The position numbers and the translations under genes were made by a program. Positions 1 through 6,727 of a DNA stretch of 11,892 nucleotides are shown here, one piece after another; within the stretch, counting starts at the first letter, position 1; every line of letters begins with the position of its first letter. The stretch is taken from assembly GCA_017437925.1 (NCBI GenBank), contig JAFRWQ010000118.1, positions 1-11,892 on the forward strand, read 5' to 3'. Below the pieces are notes generated by a model that saw only the letters and a program-made list of their open reading frames with translations, had not been told where the DNA came from and ran no database searches. The DNA comes from Bacillota bacterium (GTDB taxonomy: Bacteria > Bacillota_A > Clostridia > Peptostreptococcales > Anaerovoracaceae).

Positions 1-1229
1 ACCACCTTTACCGGGCCTTCGCCCTCAAGCTCAGAAGCTTTAAGATCCATGTGCACCATGACCGCGGGCACGGCCTTCTTCATCTTAAGGCTGCCGACGA
101 CCCTGCCGTCCCTTACGGCCTCAAAGACCACATTCTTCATGGGGAACGAGGGCCTGAAGGAAAGGGTCACGTCCTTCTTGCCGCTGATGCGCGAAGGCAC
201 CGTGTACCTGACGCTGTTTCCGGTCTCAAGCATTATATCGCAGGGCTCAAGGCCTTTTTTGACGTACTCGGAGACGGGTCCCGCCAGGGCTTCGGCCTCG
301 AGGGACACGAAGTCGACCAGGTCGTGGACCTGGAGCACGTTGCCGCAGGCGAAGATGCCGGGGACGGAGGTCTGGCCGTTCTCGTCGGTCAGCGGACCTC
401 TGGTCCTGGGGTCGAGCTTGACCCCTGCCTGCAGGGAAAGCTCGTTCTCGGGGATAAGTCCCACCGAGAGTATCAGGGTGTCGCAGGGCCAGACCTTCTC
501 GGTACCGGGTATGGGCTTCATGTCGGGTCCGACCTCGCTGACCGTGACCGACTCGAGGCGGGTCCTGCCGGTTATGCGGGTCACTGTGTGGCTTAAGAAC
601 AGGGGGATCCCGAAGTCGTTCAGGCACTGCTCGATATTTCTGGGAAGCCCGCTTGGATAAGGAAGGATCTCAAATACGCCTTCGACTTTGGCGCCTTCCA
701 GGGTGAGCCTCCTTGCCATTATCATGCCTATGTCGCCGGAACCCAGTATGACGGCCCTTTTGCCGGGCATCAGGTTGAACTTGTTCATGTAGGCCTGGGC
801 TACGCCCGCGGTGAAGACTCCCGAAGGCCTGTCGCCCGCTATGGACATGGCCCCTCTGGGCCTTTCGCGGCAGCCCATGGTGAGTATCACGGCATCGGCT
901 TCGATCTCAAGGAGGCAGTCCCTCGTCGCCGCGGTTATGAGCTTTTCGGGGGAAAGCCCGGTCACCATGCAGTCGGTGAGGAAGTCTATCTTCTTTTCGA
1001 CGACTTTGTCGATGAAGCGGGCCGCGTATTCGGGACCCGAGAGGGCTTCGCCGAAGCGGGTGAGTCCGAATCCGTCGTGTATGCACTGGTTTAATATGCC
1101 GCCCAGACGGGGTTCTCTTTCGAGTATGAGGACGTCGTCTATACCCCTGTCCTTCACGGCGATGGCGGCGGCGAGGCCCGCGGGGCCTCCTCCTATGACG
1201 ACGACGCTTCTATGCATTCTCCTGATCAT
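1..1229 (-). CDS. FAD/NAD(P)-dependent oxidoreductase, pyridine nucleotide-disulfide type, partner of the GlpA-like protein (3' end cut off)
   Basis: The frame stays open to the window edge, so 409 residues are visible and the C-terminus is missing, probably by only a few residues judged from the usual ~415-420 of this family. An N-terminal dinucleotide-binding motif GGGPAG (residues 13-18) follows a hydrophobic beta strand and should bind FAD. A second one, GSGDIG (163-168), should bind NAD(P). The segment near residue 295 (GIFACGN) is the C-terminal FAD-contact motif of this superfamily. The stretch GGILNQCIHDGFG (43-55) is typical of the flavoprotein found beside GlpA-like dehydrogenases in clostridia. 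The start is the ATG at 1229, overlapping the previous stop as ATGA, with GGAAAGG about 7 nt upstream. A second in-frame ATG at 1217 has its AGGAG too close. Likely role: passes electrons between the GlpA-like partner and NAD(P) or another carrier in the cytoplasm. The substrate is unknown. In related operons a short DUF1667 protein comes next, but it would lie outside this window. Confidence 0.88.
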   Translation of the reverse strand, partial: MIRRMHRSVVVIGGGPAGLAAAIAVKDRGIDDVLILEREPRLGGILNQCIHDGFGLTRFGEALSGPEYAARFIDKVVEKKIDFLTDCMVTGLSPEKLITAATRDCLLEIEADAVILTMGCRERPRGAMSIAGDRPSGVFTAGVAQAYMNKFNLMPGKRAVILGSGDIGMIMARRLTLEGAKVEGVFEILPYPSGLPRNIEQCLNDFGIPLFLSHTVTRITGRTRLESVTVSEVGPDMKPIPGTEKVWPCDTLILSVGLIPENELSLQAGVKLDPRTRGPLTDENGQTSVPGIFACGNVLQVHDLVDFVSLEAEALAGPVSEYVKKGLEPCDIMLETGNSVRYTVPSRISGKKDVTLSFRPSFPMKNVVFEAVRDGRVVGSLKMKKAVPAVMVHMDLKASELEGEGPVKV

Positions 1230-2683
1230 GGTCTGACCTTTCCCGTAAACACGTAGGCGCCTGTCTTGTTGTAGCGCAGCTCTTCGGGGCTGAGGCCTTT
1301 TTCCTGCATTATGAGCTCAGCCACCCTCATCTGGCAGTAGCCGCCCTGGCAGCGGCCCATCATGGTCCTGCAGCGGTACTTGACAGAGGTCATGGTGGCG
1401 ACCCCCAGGGGGTTCCTTATGGCCTGCAGCACCTCCGCCTTGGTCACCTGCTCGCAGCGGCAGATTATCTCGCCGTAGTCGGGATCCTTTTCGATAAGGG
1501 CCGCCTGTTCTTCGGGGGTCTTGTCCCTGAAGCTCACTATTCCCTTTCTCTTAGGATCGAAGGCGGGGTCTTCCTCCATGGGAAGGACCTCTTTGAGAAG
1601 CCTTACCGCCTCTTTGGCTATGGGCTGGGCGCTGGTGAGGCCCGGCGACTCTATGCCCATGAGATTGACGGCTCCGGGGGCCTCTTCCCTTCTTTCGATG
1701 ACAAAGTCGTGATAGCCTCCCTGCTCCTTTGAGACCAGCTTGGGCCTGATGCCGGTGAAGTTCCTTATGAAGTGGTCCCTGCTGATGTGGGGAAAGATGC
1801 GGCCTCCGTCGGAGAGGAGCATGTCCATCACGTCCTTTTCGGCCGCGTAGTCGTCGGGATCGTCTATGTACTCATTGCTGGGGCCTATGAAGACGTTGCC
1901 CTCGAGGGAGGGAGTAAGGTGTATTCCCAGGCCCCCCGCCTTGGGGTTGGGCACCGGGTAGGCGGGCATTGAGAGCATCTCCCCCGCCCTCTTGTCCAGC
2001 ACGTAATACTCGCCCTTGCAGGGATAAATGGTGTAGTCGTTGATGCCCAGCATCCTTGCTATTTTGTCGGCTCCCAGGCCCGCGCAGTTTACTATGTGCT
2101 TCGCTTTATAGGTCCTGCCGCCTGCCTTGACGCTGTAGCATCCTCCCTCGTCTTCTATTGCTGTGACTTCGCTGTCGAAGAAGAACTCGGCCCCGTTTTT
2201 GGCGGCGTTCTCTGCGAGAGCGACCGTGTAGGCAAAGGGGCTTAAGATCGCCGTGGTCGGAGACCAGAGGGCGAATTCCCCGTCGACGTAGGGAAGCTTT
2301 TCCTTTATGAACTCTTTGCCCACTATCTCAAGCCCCGGGACCCCGTTGGCGTCCCCCTGGGCCTTGAGCTTTTCCAGGGCTATTTTGTCGTCTTCGGTAA
2401 AGCCCACGACCAGCTTGCCCGTCCTCTTGTAAGGCACGTCCAGCTCTTCGGCCAGCTTGTCAAAGCCGGCGTTGCCCTCGACACAGAAACGGGCCATCAG
2501 CGTGCCCGGCTTATTGTTGAAGCCGGCGTGGAGCACTCCGGAGTTTCTGGCGCTGGTGCCGCAGCAGACGTCGGGCATCTTCTCAAGGACCGCGATATCG
2601 AGCTTGTACCTTGAGAGCTCCCGGGCCACGGAAGAGCCTATGACTCCCGAGCCTATGACTATTACGTCGTATCTTTCCTTCAT
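1226..2683 (-). CDS. GlpA-like NAD(P)/FAD-dependent oxidoreductase with C-terminal BFD-like [2Fe-2S] domain
   Basis: This is a 485-residue flavoprotein of the DAO (D-amino acid oxidase/glycerol-3-phosphate dehydrogenase) fold. The FAD-binding GSGVIG is at residues 11-16, followed by a strand ending VLEK (32-35) whose Glu would hold the adenosine ribose. CCGTSARNSGVLHAGF (40-55) is the conserved region of the clostridial GlpA/GlpO-like family. The C-terminal ~80 residues form a BFD-type [2Fe-2S] domain: C408-x-C410 and C445-x4-C450 (CQGGYC) match the expected ligands, with an extra Cys at 438. Known relatives oxidise sn-glycerol-3-phosphate or 2-hydroxy acids and pass electrons to partner flavoproteins. 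The substrate here is not determined. The gene overlaps the next flavoprotein by 4 nt (ATGA), so the two are probably made together. A GCAGGA ribosome site precedes the ATG at 2683. The transporter genes lie 90 nt upstream on the same strand, separated by a hairpin, so co-transcription with them is possible but may be partial. Confidence 0.9.
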   Translation of the reverse strand: MKERYDVIVIGSGVIGSSVARELSRYKLDIAVLEKMPDVCCGTSARNSGVLHAGFNNKPGTLMARFCVEGNAGFDKLAEELDVPYKRTGKLVVGFTEDDKIALEKLKAQGDANGVPGLEIVGKEFIKEKLPYVDGEFALWSPTTAILSPFAYTVALAENAAKNGAEFFFDSEVTAIEDEGGCYSVKAGGRTYKAKHIVNCAGLGADKIARMLGINDYTIYPCKGEYYVLDKRAGEMLSMPAYPVPNPKAGGLGIHLTPSLEGNVFIGPSNEYIDDPDDYAAEKDVMDMLLSDGGRIFPHISRDHFIRNFTGIRPKLVSKEQGGYHDFVIERREEAPGAVNLMGIESPGLTSAQPIAKEAVRLLKEVLPMEEDPAFDPKRKGIVSFRDKTPEEQAALIEKDPDYGEIICRCEQVTKAEVLQAIRNPLGVATMTSVKYRCRTMMGRCQGGYCQMRVAELIMQEKGLSPEELRYNKTGAYVFTGKVRP

Positions 2684-2706
2684 GTCCTGCCCTTCTCAAT
2701 ACTTAA

Positions 2707-2730
2707 GGGGACCGCCCAAGGACGGTCCCC
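2707..2730 (-). terminator. Hairpin between transporter operon and flavoprotein genes; possible weak or partial terminator
   Basis: An 8-bp perfect GC-rich stem (GGGGACCG at 2707-2714 with CGGTCCCC at 2723-2730) closes an 8-nt loop. It lies after the stop of the last ABC gene and before the flavoprotein ribosome site. On the minus strand it is followed by TTAAGTATT, which is not a proper T-run, so complete termination is doubtful. It may give partial read-through or protect the upstream mRNA end. Confidence 0.5.
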
Positions 2731-2740
2731 CTTCAGACTC

Positions 2741-2756
2741 TGATATAAGGATATCA
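2741..2756. promoter_or_regulatory. Operator-like inverted repeat TGATAT-N4-ATATCA
   Basis: This is a perfect 6+6 inverted repeat with a 4-nt AAGG spacer in the 90-nt gap upstream of the GlpA-like gene, between the last ABC gene's stop and the hairpin. It could be a repressor or activator site for a separate flavoprotein promoter. AT-rich palindromes of this size also occur by chance, so support is weak. Confidence 0.25.
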
Positions 2757-2773
2757 CATTCTCCCTGTGAGCG

Positions 2774-3739
2774 CTACTCCTGTCCCTTCTCGTAGAGGAC
2801 GCAGGAGACGAAGTGTCCGGGAGTCACCTCGGTGAGAGGTATATCTCTGCCCGTGCACTTGTCGGTGCAGAAGTCGCAGCGGGCGGCAAAGCGGCAGCCC
2901 GGCTTGGGCTCGATGGGATTGCCGACCTCGCCCCTGATGATCTGGGGCCTGCTGTGGCGCTTCTCCACCTTGGGCACCGGTATGGCCGCCAGCAGAGCCC
3001 TGGTATAGGGGTGCAGGGGCTCGGCGAAGAGGGTGTCGGAAGGAGCCTTCTCGACGCACTTGCCCAGGTACATTACCGCGATGTCGTCGGAAATGTGCTT
3101 TACGACCGAGAGGTCGTGGGTGATGAAGATGTAGGTCAGGCCCGTATCGTCCTTAAGATCCATCAGTATATTGAGTATCTGGGCCTGGATGGATACGTCC
3201 AGGGCGGAGACGGGCTCGTCGCACACTATGAACTTGGGGTCGAGGGAAAGGGCTCTGGCGACGCCTATGCGCTGGCGGCGTCCTCCGTCCAGCTCGTGGG
3301 GGTAGGCGTCCTTGAGCCTTGCGGCAAGACCTACGGTATCCATGAGCTCGTCGACCTTCTTGCTGATGTCCGCCTTGCTGGACATGACGCGGTTTACGAT
3401 GAGGGGGTCGGCAATGAGCTCGCCCACGCTCATTCTGGGGTCAAGGCTGGAGTAAGGATCCTGGAAGATCATCTGCATGTTGAGCCTGGCCTTTTTGAGC
3501 TGGCTCTTGGACAGGTCGTTGATGCTGACTCCGTCCAGGGTGATCTCGCCGCCGGTGGGCTCGATGAGCCTTAAGATAGTCTTGCCCAGGGTGGACTTTC
3601 CGCAGCCGGACTCTCCTACCACGCCCAGGGTCTTGCCTTCGTCGATGGTGAAGGTCACGTCGTCCACGGCGTGGAGCATGCCCGCTTTGGTCGGGAAGTA
3701 TTTCTTCAGATTCTTTACTACAAGTAATGGTTCGCCCAT
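2774..3739 (-). CDS. dppF: Peptide-class ABC transporter ATP-binding protein (DppF/OppF type)
   Basis: Cytoplasmic ATPase of a dipeptide/oligopeptide/nickel-class importer, 321 residues. Walker A GESGCGKST is at 42-50, the Q-loop IFQDP around 91-95, the Walker B/catalytic segment IVCDEP at 171-176 and the H-loop His at 208. The signature reads LDGGRRQ (150-156) instead of the consensus LSGGQ. I recall this variant in clostridial OppF proteins, so it is probably functional. The C-terminal oligopeptide-type domain carries Cys at 282, 288, 291, 295 and 313, a spacing reminiscent of the [4Fe-4S]-binding DppD proteins. I chose the ATG at 3739, because AAAGGAGG then lies at a normal 9-nt spacing and the preceding stop is only 1 nt away. 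The in-frame ATG at 3748 would abut the ribosome site with no spacer. It pairs with the D-type ATPase encoded just upstream. The B/C/D/F order supports the assignment; peptide versus nickel or other solute is unresolved. Confidence 0.92.
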   Translation of the reverse strand: MGEPLLVVKNLKKYFPTKAGMLHAVDDVTFTIDEGKTLGVVGESGCGKSTLGKTILRLIEPTGGEITLDGVSINDLSKSQLKKARLNMQMIFQDPYSSLDPRMSVGELIADPLIVNRVMSSKADISKKVDELMDTVGLAARLKDAYPHELDGGRRQRIGVARALSLDPKFIVCDEPVSALDVSIQAQILNILMDLKDDTGLTYIFITHDLSVVKHISDDIAVMYLGKCVEKAPSDTLFAEPLHPYTRALLAAIPVPKVEKRHSRPQIIRGEVGNPIEPKPGCRFAARCDFCTDKCTGRDIPLTEVTPGHFVSCVLYEKGQE

Positions 3740-3740
3740 G

Positions 3741-4793
3741 CTAAGCATCCTCCTTTACCTGCTGCGCCGCATCGCTCAGTTCCCTTGCCATGTCCGCGTA
3801 GAGATGGCAGGTCACCCGGTGGGTGCCGTCTATGACTTCGGGAGGTGCCTGCTCTTTGCATATATCCATGCACTTCGGGCACCTGGGGTTGAATTTGCAG
3901 CCCTTGGGAAGATTTGTGGGATCCGGCATGAGTCCGTCTATGGGGGAGAGCCTCGCGGTCTTCTTCTCCAGATCGGGCAGGGAGCCGAAGAGTCCGGTGG
4001 TGTAGGGATGCTGCATCTTTCCGGAGTATATGTCTTCGACGGTGCCGTTCTCTATGATCTCGCCGGCGTACATTATGGCCACGTTGTCGCACATCTGGGC
4101 GACTATGCCCAGGTCGTGGGTGATGAGTATGAGGGCGGTGCCCAGGTTCTCCCTGAGCTCGTCTATCATGGCCAGCACCTGGGCCTGAATGGTAACGTCC
4201 AGAGCGGTGGTGGGCTCGTCGGCTATGATGAGCTCGGGCTCACAGACCAGAGCGATCGCTATGACGACCCTCTGCTTCATGCCGCCGGAGAGCTGGTGGG
4301 GATAGTCGAACTTGCGCTGCCTCTGGATGCCTACCAGCTCAAGGGTCTGATCCACCTTCTCGTTGATCTGCTCGGGAGTCAGGTCCTCTTTATTGTGGTA
4401 CTTGAGGGCTTCGGCGATCTGGTCTCCGACCCTCATGATCGGGTTGAGGGCCGACATGGGATCCTGGAATATGATCGCTATCTTTTCGCCTCTGATGGCG
4501 TTCCTCATGGTGTTCTCGGGCAGGGTCAGCAGATCCTCGCCGTCGAATAAGATCTTTCCGTTCAGCACCTTCGCGGTGCGGTCGGGCAGTATCCTCATGA
4601 TGGAGTAAGCCGTAGTGGTCTTTCCGGCTCCGGTCTCTCCCACTATGCCGAGGGTCTGGCCGCGCTTTACCTCGAAATTGATGTGGTTGACGGCCTGTAC
4701 GACCTCCATGCGGGAGGAATAGATGACCTCCAGGTCTTCGACCTTAAGGAGAGCGTCGTCGGCGTTGATGTTTTTGATCTCGTTTTCTGCCAT
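3741..4793 (-). CDS. dppD: Peptide-class ABC transporter ATP-binding protein (DppD/OppD type)
   Basis: A 350-residue ATPase subunit forming a heterodimer with the F-type ATPase encoded directly downstream. Walker A GETGAGKTT is at 52-60, the Q-loop Gln at 110, a consensus signature LSGGMKQR at 168-175, Walker B LIIADEP at 188-194 and the H-loop His at 226. The C-terminal domain carries Cys at 299, 305, 308, 312 and 329. In the known DppD of a thermophilic anaerobe this region holds a [4Fe-4S] cluster, so the same is possible here. AAGGAGG is about 8 nt before the ATG. The gap from the preceding permease gene is 16 nt, and the stop is 1 nt from the next start, so translation is likely coupled. 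The family is clear; the solute is not. Confidence 0.93.
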   Translation of the reverse strand: MAENEIKNINADDALLKVEDLEVIYSSRMEVVQAVNHINFEVKRGQTLGIVGETGAGKTTTAYSIMRILPDRTAKVLNGKILFDGEDLLTLPENTMRNAIRGEKIAIIFQDPMSALNPIMRVGDQIAEALKYHNKEDLTPEQINEKVDQTLELVGIQRQRKFDYPHQLSGGMKQRVVIAIALVCEPELIIADEPTTALDVTIQAQVLAMIDELRENLGTALILITHDLGIVAQMCDNVAIMYAGEIIENGTVEDIYSGKMQHPYTTGLFGSLPDLEKKTARLSPIDGLMPDPTNLPKGCKFNPRCPKCMDICKEQAPPEVIDGTHRVTCHLYADMARELSDAAQQVKEDA

Positions 4794-4809
4794 TGCTTCG
4801 TCCTCCTTC

Positions 4810-5676
4810 TTAGTCTCTCAGTCTGGGGTCAAGGGCATCTCTTAAACCGTCGCCCACCAGGTTGAAGGCAAGGGCGGCAAGAGCTATGGCGATGCCCGGG
4901 AATACGATGGTGTGGGGAGCTGTCCTCATGTGCTCTCTTGCTTCACTGAGCAGCACGCCCCACTCGGGAGTGGGCGGCTGGACGCCCAGGCCTATGTAGG
5001 AGAGGCTGGATACCTGAAGGATGGTGGCCGACAGGGATATGCTCAGGTCTACGATTATGGGGCCTATGGCGTTGGGAAGCACGTGCCTGAAGATCAGCTG
5101 AAGGTCGGTGCTGCCGTAGGATCTGGCTGCGTCGATGTGCTCCTGGCCTACCAGTCTGAGCATTACCGCGCGGCCCGAACGGGTGGCGCCGGGTATCCTC
5201 GAGATCATCATCGCGATGACCAGGTTGGGAAGCGACGAACCCAGAACGGCGACGACTGCCAGGGAGAGGAGCATGCCCGGTATGGCCTGGAATATATCCA
5301 GTATCCTCATGAGCACGTCATCGAGCCACTTGCTGTAGAAGGCTGCCAAAGCTCCCAGTATGGAACCTATGATCTGGGCTCCGAATACCGAGGGGAAGGC
5401 TATGAGCATGGTGTACTTGGTGCCGTGGATGACCCTGGTGAATATGTCTCTGCCGTAGCCGTCGGTACCGAAGAGGTATTCCTTCGACGGGGTCTTGAGA
5501 CGGTTCAATATGTCCTGATCGACGCCTCTGGCATAGGGAGAGATCTGCTCTCCGAATATGATGACGATGATTATCAGGATAACTATAGCCAGACCTATGA
5601 GGGAGATCTTGTTCTTGCAGAACCTGTATACGGTCTCCCTGAAGGGGGTCATTTTCCTTGCTTTCTTCTGTTCCAT
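4810..5676 (-). CDS. dppC: Peptide-class ABC transporter inner-membrane permease (DppC/OppC type)
   Basis: A 288-residue integral membrane protein. It has a short basic cytoplasmic N-terminus (MEQKKARK), a first transmembrane helix around 24-42 and several later helices (around 80-105, 125-150, 200-225 and near the C-terminus). The segment LFGTDGYGRDIFTRVIHGT is the conserved DppC/OppC periplasmic signature (LFGTD.xGRD...R). The cytoplasmic EAA-type loop that docks on the ATPases reads HIDAARSYGSTDLQLIFRHVLPN in full family form, with Ala-Ala, Gly and Leu-Pro conserved. The ATG at 5676 has a run of G at 9 nt spacing. A GTG at 5682 overlapping the previous stop is in frame but has its ribosome site only 3 nt away, so the ATG is preferred. 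It lies 2 nt after the B permease stop, indicating tight coupling. Confidence 0.92.
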   Translation of the reverse strand: MEQKKARKMTPFRETVYRFCKNKISLIGLAIVILIIIVIIFGEQISPYARGVDQDILNRLKTPSKEYLFGTDGYGRDIFTRVIHGTKYTMLIAFPSVFGAQIIGSILGALAAFYSKWLDDVLMRILDIFQAIPGMLLSLAVVAVLGSSLPNLVIAMMISRIPGATRSGRAVMLRLVGQEHIDAARSYGSTDLQLIFRHVLPNAIGPIIVDLSISLSATILQVSSLSYIGLGVQPPTPEWGVLLSEAREHMRTAPHTIVFPGIAIALAALAFNLVGDGLRDALDPRLRD

Positions 5677-5678
5677 GA

Positions 5679-6623
5679 TCACTTACCCCCCTTCTTGGTG
5701 TAGCGGGCCTTGATCCTCGGATCGACCACCGCGTAGAGAATGTCGACGGTGAGCAGTATGAACGAGAATATGATCGCGAGGAACACGGTCCCGCCGGTAA
5801 CTGCCGGAATGTCCTTTCTCTTGACGGAGTTGATGATGAAGCTGCCCAGTCCGTTGATTCCGAATACGGTCTCGGTAACTACGGCACCTCCCAGAAGGCC
5901 TCCGATGTACACGCCTATGGTGTTTATGATGGGAAGGCAGGCGTTATTGAAAGCGTGCTTCCAGACGACGACCCTTTCGGGAACGCCCTTGGCTCTCGCG
6001 GTCCTTACGAAGTCCTGACGCACGGCCTCGAGCATGTAGGAACGGGTGCTCCTGAGTATCCTCGCGGAATACGGAAGACCCAGGGTCATCATGGGAAGTA
6101 CGAAGTTCTTCCAGCTCTTTACGCCGCTGGCGGGGAGCCAGCCGAGCTTCAGAGCGAAGAGTATGGTGAGCAGCATGCCCAGCCAGAATACGGGGACGGC
6201 AGCCATGATCATGGCGGTTATCCTCGCGATATAGTCAAGGGTGGAATACTGCTTTACCGCGGAGAGCACGCCCAGGAATATGCCTATTATACTGGCGAAG
6301 GCTATGCTGGAGATCGCGATAGTGAGGGTGTGGGGTACTCTTTCAAGAAGAGTGCCCAGTATAGGTCTTGAAGTTAGCCAGGATACTCCGAAATCGAATT
6401 TCGTGTACAGTTGGATGATGTAATTGAAAAAGCGCACTAAGAAAGGCTTGTCAAGACCGAACTGGTTGTTGAAGGCTTTGATCTCCTCAGGGCTTGCGTT
6501 GTCTCCGAGCATCATGACGGCCGGGTCGCCGGGCGTGAATTCCATGATGGTATATACAACAAAGGCAACGCCTATGATGATGAAGATCATCGTTATGAGC
6601 CTTTTAATTATATATCTTGCCAT
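5679..6623 (-). CDS. dppB: Peptide-class ABC transporter inner-membrane permease (DppB/OppB type)
   Basis: A 314-residue permease, normal length for DppB/OppB. It starts with MARYIIKRL followed by a transmembrane helix (about 10-28) and FTPGDPA, the hallmark N-terminus of this family. Further helices lie around 100-125, 135-160 and 235-300. LGWLPASG (near residue 165) is the conserved extracytoplasmic motif. The EAA-type loop (DFVRTARAKGVPERVVVWKH) matches the B-subunit consensus with its Ala, Gly and hydrophobic positions. It forms the pore together with the C-type permease. A purine-rich GAGAGAG precedes the ATG. The gene follows the first binding-protein gene by 104 nt, with a strong hairpin in between. 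Transcription through that hairpin or a weak separate promoter could explain lower expression of the membrane components than of the binding proteins. Confidence 0.93.
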   Translation of the reverse strand: MARYIIKRLITMIFIIIGVAFVVYTIMEFTPGDPAVMMLGDNASPEEIKAFNNQFGLDKPFLVRFFNYIIQLYTKFDFGVSWLTSRPILGTLLERVPHTLTIAISSIAFASIIGIFLGVLSAVKQYSTLDYIARITAMIMAAVPVFWLGMLLTILFALKLGWLPASGVKSWKNFVLPMMTLGLPYSARILRSTRSYMLEAVRQDFVRTARAKGVPERVVVWKHAFNNACLPIINTIGVYIGGLLGGAVVTETVFGINGLGSFIINSVKRKDIPAVTGGTVFLAIIFSFILLTVDILYAVVDPRIKARYTKKGGK

Positions 6624-6650
6624 ATGCTACTCTCTCATTCGTTATACAAT

Positions 6651-6689
6651 ACCGCCCGGGCGCAAGACTTGGGCTGCGCCCGGGTCGGT
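6651..6689 (-). terminator. Strong hairpin between the proximal binding-protein gene and dppB; partial terminator or 3' stabiliser
   Basis: A 10-bp perfect stem (CCCGGGCGCA at 6655-6664 with TGCGCCCGGG at 6675-6684) closes a 10-nt loop and can be extended by four more pairs (6651-6654 with 6686-6689) if one T is bulged. The minus-strand tail (ATTGTATAAC) lacks a clear T-run. Such hairpins after binding-protein genes commonly lower transcription into the permease genes or protect the upstream mRNA. Confidence 0.6.
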
Positions 6690-6695
6690 CGGATT

Positions 6696-6709
6696 ACTGA
6701 GATCTCAGT
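6696..6709. promoter_or_regulatory. Perfect 14-bp palindrome ACTGAGATCTCAGT
   Basis: The palindrome has no spacer, lies 18 nt beyond the stop of the proximal binding-protein gene and directly precedes the hairpin at 6651-6689. It has the form of a protein-binding site for a dimer, but it sits in a 3' untranslated region and no equivalent is present after the other copy. Function unknown. Confidence 0.3.
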
Positions 6710-6727
6710 CAGATCGTAAGATCCGTA

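Noticed and set aside
49..1236. Plus-strand open frames of 126-203 codons over the first flavoprotein
   Set aside because: The minus strand is continuously open with two dinucleotide-binding motifs. Its frame simply runs off the window edge.
3477..4550. 357-codon plus-strand open frame crossing the D- and F-type ATPase genes
   Set aside because: It spans two well-supported minus-strand genes and their junction, and encodes nothing recognisable.
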